Shown piece after piece: positions 38,659 to 51,442 of a stretch of DNA of 64,000 nt. The stretch is from the NCBI GenBank assembly GCA_029706075.1, contig JAINUG010000007.1:4429001-4493000 (forward strand), written 5' to 3'. Source of the stretch: Aldrovandia affinis. Lineage: Eukaryota > Chordata > Actinopteri > Notacanthiformes > Halosauridae. The position numbers and the translations under genes were made by a program. The notes under the pieces were generated by a model that saw only the letters and a list, made by a program, of their open reading frames with translations, made no database searches and was not told where the DNA came from. How positions within the stretch are numbered: the stretch's first letter is position 1; each line of letters begins with the position of its first letter.

Positions 38659-40161
38659 TAGAGATGCACCGATTGTGATTTTCTTGGCCGATTCCGATTT
38701 CCAATTTTTGATTAGTCTGACCTGCCGATACCGATTTTGGCCGATTCCGATTTTTTTTCCTAAAAACAATAATTGACAACTTACACAAACATTTTGTAAC
38801 TTTGCTTTAATAGAAAATTAAGATTGACAATTCTGAGGTAGGTCAGAAGCATGAGGTAGGTTCCAGGTTACTGGACAGAGCTTTTCTTTTTTTGCAAATT
38901 AAATTCAATGATGAATAAAGAGAATCCAACAACAGTGGCATGTAGCCTTTAAGTAATAAATAAAAAGAAACAAGAGTAGTTTAAATTTACTGACATGGTG
39001 ACAGACCATTAGTCCGGAAATATTTTTTAAAACACTAACGTTATATTCTGATGACAGATGACACAAGCCCTTTTTCCATTAAATAATTATATGGCTTCAA
39101 CTTGATGTGCATCAGAAAGTTATTGCGACAATGCTAATGGAAAACAGGTTAGTTCGAACCTATGATGCGCTAGACTAATTTGTTTGCTAGAGGTGGATTA
39201 GAGTAGATCCCAATTCTATATAGTGCAATGGAAAACACTTGTAGCGATATAAGGGCGGATGTTTCAGTTGCGGAGCTTGTCAAAGGCATTGAAACAAGCC
39301 GCTCTTCAGCAGAATTTCGTTATTTGCGTGAGTCAGGTAGCCTAACGACTACGACTTTAACTAGCTTCAAAGCCTAGATAAAAATGTTTCAAACTAGGAG
39401 TAATTGGAAAAGAGGCGATGCTGCTGTTTCTGAGTTTGTTTGATAGTGGAAACGCACAGCTGGCACCTTCATGCACAACACAGTTAATACACCATTTGTG
39501 GTTTAGCTAGAAATCGTTAGATGAATTTATCATTAGGTCTAATAAGTTCGATTTGTATGAGTGAATAGCACTGTTTCATAACGTCACTCATTAGCGAACA
39601 TAATGATTTCAGTGCAATTCAGTGCTTCAGCAGGGCATTATTACGTCAGGTTTATGCACTACCACTATGTTCTATTAATGGAAAATGGTTCAGAGGAACC
39701 GAACTAGCGCAACGAAGTTAATTGTTAATTAACCCGGTACCTACGGTACTGTAGAAAAACGACTACCTTCACATTTTCAGAATTTGGGCATCGACTTGGT
39801 ACCTGGGTGATGACTTTTCAAGTGTCTGATTAGGTTGGTCGTTCCGAACGTTTTCGAGGTTGTTCCTCCGCGGCTTATTTTCGATTGACATGTATGACAA
39901 ACTGCAAGCTTTAAGTCATCTTCACTGACTGTGAAAAACGCCCATACTAAGGACATGTTGAGGCGTTTTCAGCGCTGCGCTCATCTGATCTGTTTGCATT
40001 GGCTCACGGGTGCGCGCACGTCACGTGAAAAGAGGGGGCGAGGAGCCAACCGGCGCACAGAATCGGCTATGTGGAGTGATCGGGATCAAGTCACCGATTG
40101 AGGCCGATCAGCTGAAAATCGGCCATTTCCGGTCAGAGGCCGATCGATCGGTGCATCTCTA
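38659..40161. mobile_element. Non-autonomous hAT DNA transposon
   Basis: TIRs TAGAGATGCACCGAT (left) and ATCGGTGCATCTCTA (right) are flanked by exact 8-bp duplications CTACAAAG (38651-38658 and 40162-40169), the hAT signature. Subterminal GGCCGATTCCGATT-type repeats occur at both ends. A BED-finger remnant lies on the minus strand. No catalytic domain is seen. Confidence 0.93.
39797..39905 (-). pseudogene. BED zinc-finger remnant of hAT transposase
   Basis: Minus-strand reading AVCHTCQSKISRGGTTSKTF followed by GTTNLIRHLKSHHPGTK. The spacing C-x2-C ... H-x4-HH with TTNLIRHL is that of BED fingers in hAT transposases. A stop soon follows. Confidence 0.75.
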
Positions 40162-40208
40162 CTACAAAGCTTTACATTTTTTATTTGTTTACAGCAGTTG
40201 AAAAGATT

Positions 40209-40763
40209 CAGTGGCCATACCACATTCTCCTGAGTGTTGGCTGAAGTTAAGCAGGGCTAGGCTTTGTTGGCACTTGGATTGGAGTCAGTCAGAGCCCTGC
40301 GTGGTGTTGGAGGGCCAGTACAGGTCTTCCCTCTGGACCAAGCAGAAAAGCCAATACCCCGGTGCAGTGGCAGGGCAGCACTATAGGAGACACTAAAGTC
40401 CTGACTCACTGATGTCCTGGTGTCCTGGCCAAACTCCCTATCTGGCCATACAATCGTCTCCCAGCATAATTAGCGAAATAAGGTCCTCTCTCTCCACCTC
40501 CGCTGGGCTCTACCTTTCATAGACAGAGTGCCAAACATATTTTATCAGAGAGCATGATGGGAGGTCATGTGTGTTTAGGTGTTTTGGGTACTCTGGACTT
40601 TGCCTTCCATCTCTCCCATTGCACTGTGTTTTGTTTTGTAGCGCCATATTGAATATGGCCCTGGTGTTTGATGAGTGTCCTGGTGCAAAATAGCTGCCGT
40701 GCGGCCATGCCGCATGAGTGCTATGGTGGTGGTTCAGTTGAGTAAAATGAGGATTGTTGTTGA

Positions 40764-40765
<2 letters not shown>
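40209..40765 (+). mobile_element. 5S rRNA-derived SINE (SINE3-like)
   Basis: The first 75 bases resemble 5S rRNA: GGCCATACCAC, GAAGTTAAGCAGGGCTAGGC and CACTTGGATTGGAG. The internal promoter region is therefore recognisable but mutated. The far end (GGTGCAAAATAGCTGCC, GGTGGTGGTTCAGTTGAG) matches the fragment at 18710. It ends at a (TA)n array. Confidence 0.8.

Positions 40766-40806
<41 letters not shown>
40765..40806 (+). repeat. (TA)n microsatellite
   Basis: About 21 TA units at the end of the 5S-derived SINE. Confidence 0.97.
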
Positions 40807-40809
<3 letters not shown>

Positions 40810-40812
<3 letters not shown>

Positions 40813-43800
40813 CATGGCATTGCTCCACCAGCTTTTACAGATGAAATGCCACTCGCTCTGCTTTTTTTCCTGTAATTTCTGGCAGTTGCCTTCACAGTCT
40901 TGCCAATCCACCTTCTCATTTTAAGCCTCTTCTCCCTCTTCTCCCTCTCCAAATGTTATTTATTCATTTGTCCATTTATTTATTCATTCATTTTAAATCC
41001 TCCCATGTAGCTTGCGTGTCTGCCACGAAACCCCTCCATTCTTCTGCGAAAGGAGACTTGCCCTTGCGGAGTGAAGCAGCCGAGCAGCACCGACTAATAG
41101 GACGAATTTAAAGCCATTACTGTCAGTCTCACCGGGAGGACGGAAGGCTGTCTCTGAGCCTTAATTACACATCAGCGGGGCTCCTGCGGAGAGGAGCTAG
41201 TTCTCCTCGAGCAGGTGGGCACGCTCCTGCAACCACGGGAGTTTGTTTGCGCCCACTTCCCTGTCCGAATACGAACAAGCTCCAGCACCCCGCCCACGGA
41301 TTGTGCTGCAAACCCCCCGCATGAATAATGCAGGCAAGCATGTGCTTGGTGGATAAAATAAGATCCCTGTTTGTCTGTGCGTTATTGACCATGCCAAACC
41401 CGTCAGCTGGATTTAAAAGACGATTTTCAGTGGGCGTCAAGAAAATGTATTTGTGTAGGGTGAATATAAGTGAAACTGGCATTTGGGGCCTGCGTTTCTT
41501 TGTGCTGGTCTGAAAATAGGGCCCCAGATGTAATATTTCTAATATAGTAAAATGCTTTAAAAAAAATATATACTTTAGATTGTAATTCACCCTGACCTCA
41601 AAGGGGTGTGGCCTTTGGAGTGAATTGAATAATACATGTAAGTATCCTTCAATAGTTTCAGCTGTTTTCAAGCCCACAAGGTTCTACAGTATAACTTAAT
41701 CACACGTTTGGGGGCTAAGAGATGTCAATGTGTTTCGACATATATATTTTCTATAAAATATTGTCGGAATATTTTTTTCAAAATAATGTGTGTTCTGTAA
41801 AGAGCTATTTTAACTTGCAAATAAAGCCATTGTTCATGCAAGTAAAGCCCATATTCTTCTTGTCCCATTGGATTCCCGGTCCTTGCGAGCAGAGCAGTCA
41901 TTTGCCGCAAGATCTCTGGCTCATGCTGGCTCACACCTCAGCGGAGAAAGGGTGGGTATGTTTCATTTGGGGGAGACCACACTCCTCGTCATTTGTGGGA
42001 GGTCCCATCTGTTCAGCTTTTGTCTCAGTTTTTCCTCCTCAGCTTTTCCATGTATTAATGCACATCTTGTAAGTCGCTCTGGATAAGAGCGTCTGCTAAA
42101 TGCAAAAATGTAGAATGTAAATGTCCTCCACTTTCTGTGTCTCCATGTTGCCATCGGCCAGTCTGTCAGCGTGCGTGACGCTGTTCATAGAGTGGACATG
42201 CATCACAGGCCTGTATAGGAGGGGGCACCCAGTGTCTGCACGCTGTCACGTGCTCACATATGCATCATATCCCCAGCGGCCCCATGGGAGATGGGTGTGG
42301 TCCATTTTGTCTCCACTTGCACAGGAGAATTGTGTCGTATGACCAACCTCAATTCTCAAACTAACAAGAATTTAAGACCATAAGTTACTACAAAAAAACA
42401 CCATGGACCACATCAACCTGAGCGGTGAATTTGGGTGGGATAGCCTACTTCATGGGCCGTAGATCTAGGAAGGAAACACTTTTTCCCAGTCTCCATTTCC
42501 AAATACGTGAGTTATATCATTATGCCATTCATGTGCTGGCTTTATGCATGGTAGCTAACATACAGTCAGGTCTTTCACTGAAGCAGTTCAAATTAAGGTT
42601 ACCTTGCCGATGGGTAGAATGGCCGTGTCCAAATCTGGGAATGGTCACCTAAAGGGAACAGACCAACATCAACAGCTTACTCATGGGCAGGGCGACAAAT
42701 GAGAAAGCGAAAGGGTTGGTGCGCTCAAGCCTCGAAAAGAGTGCCTGGGTTCACAAGTGTGCCAAAACGAGTTCAGTTTATGAGCCACGCTGCGGTCTTT
42801 GGACCGATGCCCGTCCCCCTTTTAGCCCAAGGGCCTCCCCAGTTCTTTTCTGCCATTTTGTTGGAAGTGTTGTGTTTGTTTACAGAGAAATGTGTATCTG
42901 TTCTGCCTCCATGTCTGCAGTGTCACTGTGCTGTTTATTCTACAAGCCCCTCAGGGAAGGACAAGTGCAGGTTTGCAGGAGAGAAACATGATAGACAGAG
43001 CGAGAGAGAGAGATAGAGAGAGAGGCAGCAAATCTTAGTGCTGAGGCAGGGGTGGACAATGTATAGTGTCTACCCGATGTACCAGTTTAAACTTATACAT
43101 GATGCGATTTTAAGGACGTCATGCATTGTCAGTGCGACATACTCAAATGCGGTGTCAAATGCTGGTAGCATTAGTGTTCACCTGCACAACTGTTTTCTTC
43201 ACTAAACTGATCTGCTTTGTCCATCCATTTTTCCAAGTTGTGCTGCTGCTGGTGTGAAAACAACACACACATGATTGTTCCTTAAATTCATATTTGATGC
43301 CTGAATCACCCTGCTTTCTTTCATATGGCAAAAATGCAATTTAAAGTGATTCAACAAAAAATATCTGGTATATATTATCATCCGAAGGCTCTTGAAATAC
43401 TGTTAAATATTTTTTGTCTCACATCAAAATAGCTCCCAGTAGATTCCCAGCGGTGGGTCCGTCTGACAGTAGGTTTCCAGCAGCGAGTCTCTCTGGCAGC
43501 AGGCTAGGTGACAATCAAAGGTAGCTCCATGCATTGCTCCTGAACTAAATGAATGGCCAGGAGCTAAAGCTGCTAATAGTCAGCTGCCTTGTGTAGTCGC
43601 ACAGGGTGTCCTACCCAGTGGCACCAGGTCAGGAGTACAGTAAGTAAAGTGCTGCTCTGTATGAATGGTCGAAATGCGGTACAGGTAACTGCACTTTCAG
43701 ACGGCAGGGCTCTGTTTATCCAAATGTTTATCATCCAGTCCTAGTGCAAGCCGTCTCCTGTCTTTCTTTTCCTTGTTTAATTTTTTTTTTTAAATCTCCC

Positions 43801-44237
43801 TTTTGACTTTAATAGAGTCTCTGGTGCAAGAATAATCTGTTTTTCTCGCTTTGCTTCACAGGAGCAAGGCGGGTGAGTTTAGGCGGAAGGATTATCCCCA
43901 GCCCCCCAACTAAATGTTTTTTTCCCTTTCTTTCTCATTCTGTCTTTCTCCCCTTGTCTTTTCCATCACCATCAGATGTCGTCTGCGAATGAGCAATTAG
44001 CAAAGCAGCCTGACCTCCAGTGGTGTGCCAGTGGGTTTAGACATAGTTGGCGACGAGGGTGAGGGGGCACTGTGTATTCGAAGGCAGGAATAGTCCTCCC
44101 CCCCTTCCTCTGAGTGAGGCTGGTGTTGGCTGGATCCTGGAGGGCATTGGATCTGGATGCAGGGCCCAGTCACAGCTGGGCAGAACCACAGGCAGCACCA
44201 CCAGCCATACACATGTGGCTCCTCTTTCATAGTTTTA

Positions 44238-44268
<31 letters not shown>

Positions 44269-46130
44269 CCCCTTTGCTCTGCTCTGGCTCAAACACAGAA
44301 ACAACACGAGGAGCAAACCCAAAGACTCCTCAAACGTCTTTGGAATTGCTTGGAGCTTCTCTGTGGACTTGTGAAACCCGGGAAACGGGAGTAAAAATAA
44401 AGAGGTGGTTTGGAGCGTAAGTCTAAGCTTTAAAATCGGGCCAACTCCTTTGCTTGTTCTCACAGTGCCTGTGTGGTTTCCCTTCAGGTTCCACTTGTCC
44501 TGTTCCTCCTGAGGTTGTTTCCCTTTCCTGTGATCTTTGTGTGTGTGCTCCGGCCGGGCGCATTGAGGGGCGTGGCCTCCCTCCACTCGAGACTCTGATG
44601 AAGGCCGGGGCGCCCTGTGCTTCTTGGAGAACCTGGTCGCCCTCCCACGCGGACACAGAGGCTGATACAGTACCTGCCTGCTCTTGTGCTCTGTTTTCAA
44701 AGGGTCCGCCTGGTTCATTATCTCTGCTTCAGGGATCACTCGCCGTCGATCGGGTTTTTGTCCTGAGTTGAGCTACTGTCCTAGCTGATCCATTGCAACC
44801 TGGAAAATGTCAGTCTGGATCCTGTTGCTTTCAAACTGGTGTGTGTCACTGAGGGGGGGGGGGACTTCGAGAGAATTCATCACATAGAAGAAAGGGGAAG
44901 ATGAGTGGCATTGTTTGTTAGTGAGTGTGCAATTGTGCCTTCACCTGGCCGAGCAACCTGCTAGCATTCCTCCATGTCAATCATGTCTTCCACGCTGCTC
45001 TGCCCTACCGTAAAGGCCTGCCTCTGCTGAAATCACATGCACCACATGGCTCTGTAGTGTGGACGCACTCAGTATGACAGCTGCGCCCATCGTATATGAG
45101 TTGCTACTACTTTGTGTATACTTTGGGTTTGAGAAGGTTGTAACCCCTCCCCCCCAAGACCAGACTGGAAGGTGGCATGACACCAGATCAGTCACATGTA
45201 TACTTTATTCACTTTCATACCTGCACAAACCAGGGATTTATTTTATTTATTTTGTGAAACGGGGCGTGGCATCATCCTCATCTTCATCGTGGCAATCCCC
45301 CGCTGTGTCGTCTCTTCTTTCTTCTTCCCCTCCCCCTGTCTGTCTTATCTCATCGCCCCCCCACCAAAAGAAAAAAGGAATTGGCTTTCACTCACTCATC
45401 TTCTCCGCCCCTCTCTCCATCCCTCCCCCTCTCTGTTATCATCCATCATTATACCTCTATGATAGCTCTCACTGTGCTGTGATACTGAAGCAAAGGATAA
45501 ACTGTCCTCTGCTTCATCGCAGTTTAATTCAAGCGACTGGAGCGAGTCAAACAAACAGCCGTTTCTTTTCCCCTTGCGGGCCGGCGTACCGAACAGATGC
45601 CGCCTGATGCTGCAGTTTCGCTCGGTGCACATCTTCCCAAATCAACAGGCCCATTACAGGCTCCAGCCTTGGGAAACTTTCTGTTTTCCATTGTTTTTAA
45701 CACCAGTGGATTAGCAGTGCCACATTTTGATCATTATTATTCTAATGTTACGGGAACACACAGTGCGATGCTACCCCTGAGGCTGTAGTATTTCACAGTT
45801 ACTTAGGAACACTTTCTTTAAATACCTGTTGCAGTTGTTGTCATTACCTAATTGCATATATTTTATTGCTAATTATCCCAAACTGGCGGTGGCATTAACC
45901 CAAGATTGGGGTAGGGGAAAAATGCATGATGTGCATATATTTGCATATATTTGCATATGTAACAAGTGGTGGGGTGAGAGTCAGTGGAAGTGATGTATTA
46001 CACCTCCCCCCCCATTGGTCTTTTAGTTTATAATTAATATTGATGCTTTCCATGTAGTTGCTATGGAGATGCGTTCCAGAATAGTTGCAGACAGCAAAAG
46101 TTCCTGAAACTCGGGGGTCTAATGTTCCTT
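40810..46130. other. Gene-free stretch
   Basis: No coding exon recognised. Contains a SINE tail (42064-42121) and short (TA)n (44247-44268). Short open frames lack domains. Confidence 0.5.
42064..42121 (+). mobile_element. SINE 3' tail fragment
   Basis: GTAAGTCGCTCTGGATAAGA then GCGTCTGCTAAATG, the tail of the tRNA-SINE at 15031. Confidence 0.85.
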
Positions 46131-46485
46131 AAAACGGGTAGTGGTCTAACACACTCGCATTTACTGGTGCTTACGAGTGTGAGCTGCCTATCACGGTCGC
46201 AGTTCGAAACCTGACTGTGCCACACCGGCCCCGGCTGGGAGCCCCAATCGGGGGCGGCATTTGGGGGTGAGCCGGCACAAACTTGCTGAGAAGCGCAAAG
46301 GGTGTCTCCAGAAGTAGCTGGGCGAGTTACATCTCGGAGGAGGCGGATCATCGCTGGCCTCAGGGAATTGGCTTGACCCGGGGGACGGGCGGTGAGTTTG
46401 TGGGGGAGGACGAATCGAAATATATAGGGGGTATAATTGGCTACTAAATTGGGATTAAAATGTGAAAAAAATTTGAAAAAAAGAA
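46130..46485 (+). mobile_element. tRNA-derived SINE, copy A
   Basis: Head TAGTGGTCTAACACACTCGC and B-box-like AGTTCGAAACCTG. The body has GAGCCGGCACAAACTTGCTG and CATCTCGGAGGAGGCGGAT. The tail is ATAATTGGCTACTAAATTGG and an A-rich end. The total of about 350 bp is long for a simple tRNA-SINE. Same family as the copies at 51443 and 52343. Confidence 0.8.
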
Positions 46486-49400
46486 GCTCCTGAGACTCAC
46501 CTGCTGAAGACCAGACAAGCCAATTATTTCACCAACAAAAACACTTCTCGAGCTGCAGACAAAATAAAATCCCCCGCAAGGCATCTTGCATCTTGCAAAG
46601 TACATTTTCTCATATCTCTCTCTCTTTGTTAGTTTATACCGCAGTGGGCTGTGCCAGATGGCGCTGGAGTTTGGAGCACTTTAGATGTTAGTTTTGATCG
46701 AATTTCCAGACGTATCCCGCTGCGTGGCGGAGACTGCTCATCTGAGCCGGTAAATAAGAGCCCGGACTCATCACTCTTTCTTCATCTGCTCCTCTTCCTC
46801 ATTTATGCTCTCATTGTTTTATCCGGCCTCATTTGCTTTCCAAGGAAAGAAATGATCAATAATGATTTTAAAAAACTATTATTCCTCTTAGCTCGCATCT
46901 TCCAATGTTACTCAAATGTACTGTTACAGACAAATGTAAGGTTACACTTCATTTACTGTGTACCATAAACTGTATTATACAGCATGCAGGCAAACACACA
47001 CACTCTTACACTCACACGTGTGTGCGTGCACACGCGCATTCAATCCTGCACTCATTTAAAACTACCCATTTCGGGGAGAATGTGGGCCATTCTTCCTCAC
47101 TGCAGAAGAGTTAGCCAATACCAAGTAATGAATCTGCCCCGGATCCCTGTAGACCCTCCTACTCCACGGCCCGCTGGCAAACACAACCCACGGACCGGAC
47201 AGCTGAGTCCAACCGTAACCACGTCCCTCTCATTCCTCTTTCCGCTGTTGCGGTTTGCTGAGCGAAAAACGTCTCAACTCCCTTTCTCTGTTACGCACTG
47301 ACGGAAGCGTTTTTTGGTAAATTGTCGTCTCAAAAGGTCTCGCATGTCACTCTTTACAGATTCAAGATTAGGCTCTGGGCCCCCGCTACGCCCGGAGGAG
47401 CTGCTGCGTGTGCTGTTGGATGGTTTTTCGCTCTGGCGGTTTTTAAACGCATTCGCGATCAGATGGGTTTTCCGTCTCTTTCCTCACACACAGCAGCTTT
47501 GTGAGAGATCGTTGCAGACGTCTGCCACGCCGCCCGCAGATTATATTTAGTGCTCGCTCTCGAATGAGAAATGGCTGGTGCAGAAATCCCCTGCTGTGGC
47601 TAGCAGTGGACCCCCGGGGCCAGGAATGAGGAAAAGTCTGGAACGAAGGTGACACCCCACCCCCTCTGCTTCCTTTCTGCTCCCATGTCTTTGTCACCCT
47701 AAATATTAACCCTCTCCCTGCTCCCCTCGCACACTCACACCTGAAACCCATGGTTAACCATCTTGGTTAACAGATTCTACATCGCAGGTGGTGCCAGCGT
47801 TGTAGGCAGAGGGCTGGAGCGCGCCCACAAAAGAATAATACTGAAGTGAGACGGCATGGGAGTTATGGCGGCAAAGGGGTGGGGGGTTCCTACCAGTGAA
47901 TCGTTTTTTAACATTACTGGTATTCAATATACAAGCCGGTAAATATTTCCAAAGCATAGAAAGTTGAGACAGAACAACATACAGTAATAAAATGAAATAT
48001 ATACAACATTTAGGCTTATACGTGTAGTTAAGTGACAGGGGGGGAGGGGGATCATGACAAGTTTCAAGGGATACAGCAGCATGGAATTTTTTTGACGCAT
48101 CAGTGGTCAGTGTCCCTCAGGCTACGATAAGTAGCTGTGCCCTTCACTGCCAGCATCTGCACTGCGCTCTCTATCTCTCTCTCGTTCTCTTGTTCTCCCT
48201 CACCCTTGCTCTCCGCTCTCTCATACGCCAATGACTGCGCCACCGCTTGATTCAGCTAGCGCATTGTGCCCAGGAGCGTACAGTATCGTGTGTTTGTACC
48301 CAGAACGTTAACCCAGAGACTCACGGAAATGGGTCAGGGAGGGGGAGGGGGGTGTAAGATTCGGGCCGCAGTGGAAAGGGCGCCTCTGCGCGCGGTCTCT
48401 CGGGATCGGAGTCTCCCGGGATATGTCTCCAGGGGGTGACGCTGCAGACTCGCGGGTTAGCGGGTTGCTAGCAACGCTAAGCAGGGCCATTGATCCCAGC
48501 GTCTCCTTGAACTGTCAGTGCACGGGGGGCAAGTGAGAGAGTTCAGCTCTCTGAGTGTGAGTTTGCGGGGGCTGCCGTGGGACGTGCTTTTTTTGTTGTT
48601 GTTTTTTTTCTCAGTAGGCTGCAGTGTATGAAAGTTCTTTCTGTTCAGTTGATAACTCTCTTTGCCTTGTAACAAAGCCCAGACTCTTCTCGCTGGAGAC
48701 CGCACACTCTGCCCACACAAGCAGACAAGATGAGGATGTCAACATGGAGAGGAAACCTGTGGGTTTGCGTGTGTGCGTGGGAGCTGACAGTAACTGCACG
48801 AGTGTTATTTTGCTTCTTATCACACTTCTTTCAGGCCGGTCCCTGCACGCGTAGTCCAGTTTCTTACATTTGTTTAAACAATTCTGTTAGTCACTTGATG
48901 TAGGTATGTACACACAAAGCCTGATCCAAAAAGGCTGTTACCATGGAGATGGCACAGAATGTCAGAGTGTAAAGGAAGGGGGGAAGATGTCAGTGACACT
49001 GCATTCTGGTCCACACCCACTGATCTCAGATCAGTGTCCAGCACCTTACAGTGATCATTCATTCATTGTTTACTTATCTGAGGTCAGTGGAGGGAGTAGG
49101 GAAAGTTTTGACAGTGCCTTGTGTGAAGGTGTAACGTACATTATGTACATTAATGGGTGAGCCTAGCAATTGCGTCAGACACCAAAACTACCTCAGTGTC
49201 TACGAATGACCTGACCTCATATGAGAGAATTGACTAAATCCAACTTTTTCCATCTTCTGATCTTTTTATCACCCCATTTTTTCCTGCCTATGTGGAGTGA
49301 TTGTAGTCATGATTGTAATCCTGTCCCATTGCTGCGCCACGCTCTGCCAATTAGGGAGAGCACAGACCAGCTCAAGCATCCAAATTGCTTTCAGCCAGCA

Positions 49401-49874
49401 GCCGTTTCTTTTCACTCTGCAGTCCACCCAGCTGAGCTACACAGACATTGCATTTAAGGACTGCACCACATACAACCACAAACCTGTTACTGTGTGTGTA
49501 GATTTCCAATCAAAAAATTAGCCTATGCAACAAAGAACCATGTATGTACAGTACTTATTTTTTTGTTTTCAAATAATTAGTAATTTAGAGTATATAAAAC
49601 ACTTAATGAGTACATAAATTATACTCATCTCTTCCATAAACCATTGTTAGTTTTTTTTGTTTTGGTTGTTTAAATTGTATGTCTGATTTTATATATACGG
49701 AACGTGGAAGAACCAGATATCTCTAGTTACAGTTTGAATTTGTGGAAGAACAGTATGTAACACATTATGTATGGTGATAGAAATGAGTGGCAGATTTTCA
49801 CTCTATCCCTTTGATATTAGGTTTTAAGGGGTTTACATCACACAAACCGTGTCCCCTTTACGTGACTTAGCTTA
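46486..49874. other. Gene-free stretch with a CpG-rich core
   Basis: No coding exon recognised. A GC- and CpG-rich segment at about 48300-48580 contains the palindrome GTTGCTAGCAAC (48464-48475), an X-box-type RFX site. Confidence 0.5.
48464..48475. promoter_or_regulatory. RFX X-box-type palindrome
   Basis: GTTGCTAGCAAC is a perfect 12-bp palindrome with the GTTGC...GCAAC arms of RFX sites, within CpG-rich DNA. Whether it is bound is not known. Confidence 0.4.
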
Positions 49875-50129
49875 CCGTAATTTCCGGACTATAAGCCGCT
49901 ACTTTTTTCACACGCTTTGAACCCTGCGGCTTAAACAATGATGCGGCTAATTTATGGATTTTTACGGGCTAACGAGCTCATGCCGCCAATACATTTAGCC
50001 TCGTCACATCAGACCAATGAAATTACCGAACAGGTCACAGTGGACCAATGAAACTGTTCGAATTAAATCAAACGCACTCACACAATTCTTCAGATCAGTC
50101 ATTTTGCGCTTCATGCACATACCCTCATC

Positions 50130-50545
50130 ATGGAAAACACACAAAGAAATGCATATGATGCAGCTTTCAAGTTAAAGGCGATCGACCTGGCTGTCAAAGA
50201 AGGAAATAGAGCTGCTGCACGTAAGCTTGGCATCAATGAATCGATGGTGAGACGTTGGAGACGGCAGCGTGAAGAACTGACTCAATGCAAAAAGACGACA
50301 AAAGTGTCAAAAAATCCACTATCACCAACGGGTTTCGAAAGGCTGGGCTGCTGCGTGATGAAGAGGACAGCACAAGCTCAAGTGCGAATTTGTCTCGAGA
50401 TGACAGTGACAGTGAGAGCGACAACGAAAGAGAGACCGAGAAAGTGTGTGATGAAGTCATTCTGAGGCTGTTCAATTCCAACACTGAAGAAGACGACTTT
50501 AGTGGTTTTAGTGCGCAGGAGGAAGATGAAGATAGCGATCAATGA
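50130..50545 (+). pseudogene. Pogo transposase, N- and C-terminal ends joined by deletion
   Basis: The first frame (50130) gives AYDAAFKLKAIDLAVKEGNR and RKLGINESMVRRWRRQREEL, a psq/CENP-B-type helix-turn-helix. After KKTTK the natural C-terminus (KKSTITNGFRKAGLLRDEED ... and an acidic Ser/Asp tail) continues in the +2 frame (50285 onward). The DDE domain is absent and the join is out of frame. Confidence 0.85.
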
Positions 50546-50555
50546 CTTTTCTGGT

Positions 50556-50712
50556 AGGCTACAATGACGGCACGGTGGTGCAGTTCTGGCCTCACAGCAA
50601 GAAGGCTACTTTGTGCGGAGTTTGCATGTTCTTTTTAACCAGCCGTCCAAAGACATACGTTAATTGGAGAGCACTGTTCGATGGAAAATAGGCTCCAGCA
50701 CCCTTCATTTAA
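50556..50712 (+). mobile_element. Mermaid/DANA-like SINE, nested
   Basis: GGCACGGTGGTGCAG, CCTCACAGCAAGAAGG and GGAGTTTGCATGTTCT are 5' and middle parts of the common fish V-SINE. AATAGGCTCCAGCACCC is its 3' part. It has internal deletions and lies inside the pogo element. Confidence 0.85.
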
Positions 50713-51442
50713 CTGTTCGGAAAAAAGCATTCATTTAATTAAAAGTAAAAAAATCTTTCCGTGTAACATTTTCTGTGTAAATATCCCATGTTACAACGCG
50801 GACATCTGCGGCTTATAGACAAGTGCGGCCTATATATGTACAAAATCTTTTTTCTCTTTAAATTTAGTGGGTGCGGCTTATATTCAGGTGCGTTCAATAG
50901 TCCGAAATTTACGGTACATGAAATGCATTTAAGATACCTCATTTGTAGCTGCTGCTTGCGCTCCTCCATTATCCTCCCACAGTCTCTGGCACAGGTATTG
51001 GTGCACACTTTTCCCTTTCAAAATGTAGCAGGCAGTGAATTATGAGCTGGATCTATAGACATGAACTGATTGTTTTCTGACTGAAATAGCTACAGCTTTC
51101 TTAAAAAAAATATAAAGTTATTTCAGATTTCTTTCCCTATTTTTTTCTTCAAATTTGCTGGCCAGTTGTGCCCTATATTGATTCAATTTTTCCATGAGCC
51201 TATCGCCGACAACTACGGGATGGTTGCGCCATCCAGGGGCCCCAGCTACAACTTTCTTAACTGAATTAGGAAGCTGATGCGTTTCAATCCGTGTTTCACG
51301 AGCAGGGTAACTTGTGACAGCTGAGCGAACATCAGAGTTGAAACATTCATCTGTGCCAAAGCTAGCCAACGTTCGTAACAGGCTAGCCTCTAGCATCTGT
51401 TGTCAATAGCTAGTCAAAAACTAGTCAAAAAAAGGTAGTTTA

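Larger units (their letters stand above)
49875..50914 (+). mobile_element. Pogo-type (Tc1/mariner superfamily) transposon, internally deleted
   Basis: Ends CCGTAATTTCCGGACTATAA and the inverted GGACTATT-type TTCGGAATTTACGG-like end are flanked by TA on both sides. It encodes a pogo HTH N-terminus fused to a transposase C-terminus, with the DDE catalytic region missing. A mermaid/DANA-like SINE is nested at 50556-50712. GCGGCTTAT motifs recur at both ends. Confidence 0.85.

Noticed and set aside
40209..40287. Functional 5S rRNA gene
   Set aside because: Mutated, missing the 5S 3' end, and followed by SINE body sequence.
44242..44739. 165-codon minus-strand open frame
   Set aside because: No domain, partly over a (TA)n stretch, and no sign of coding constraint.
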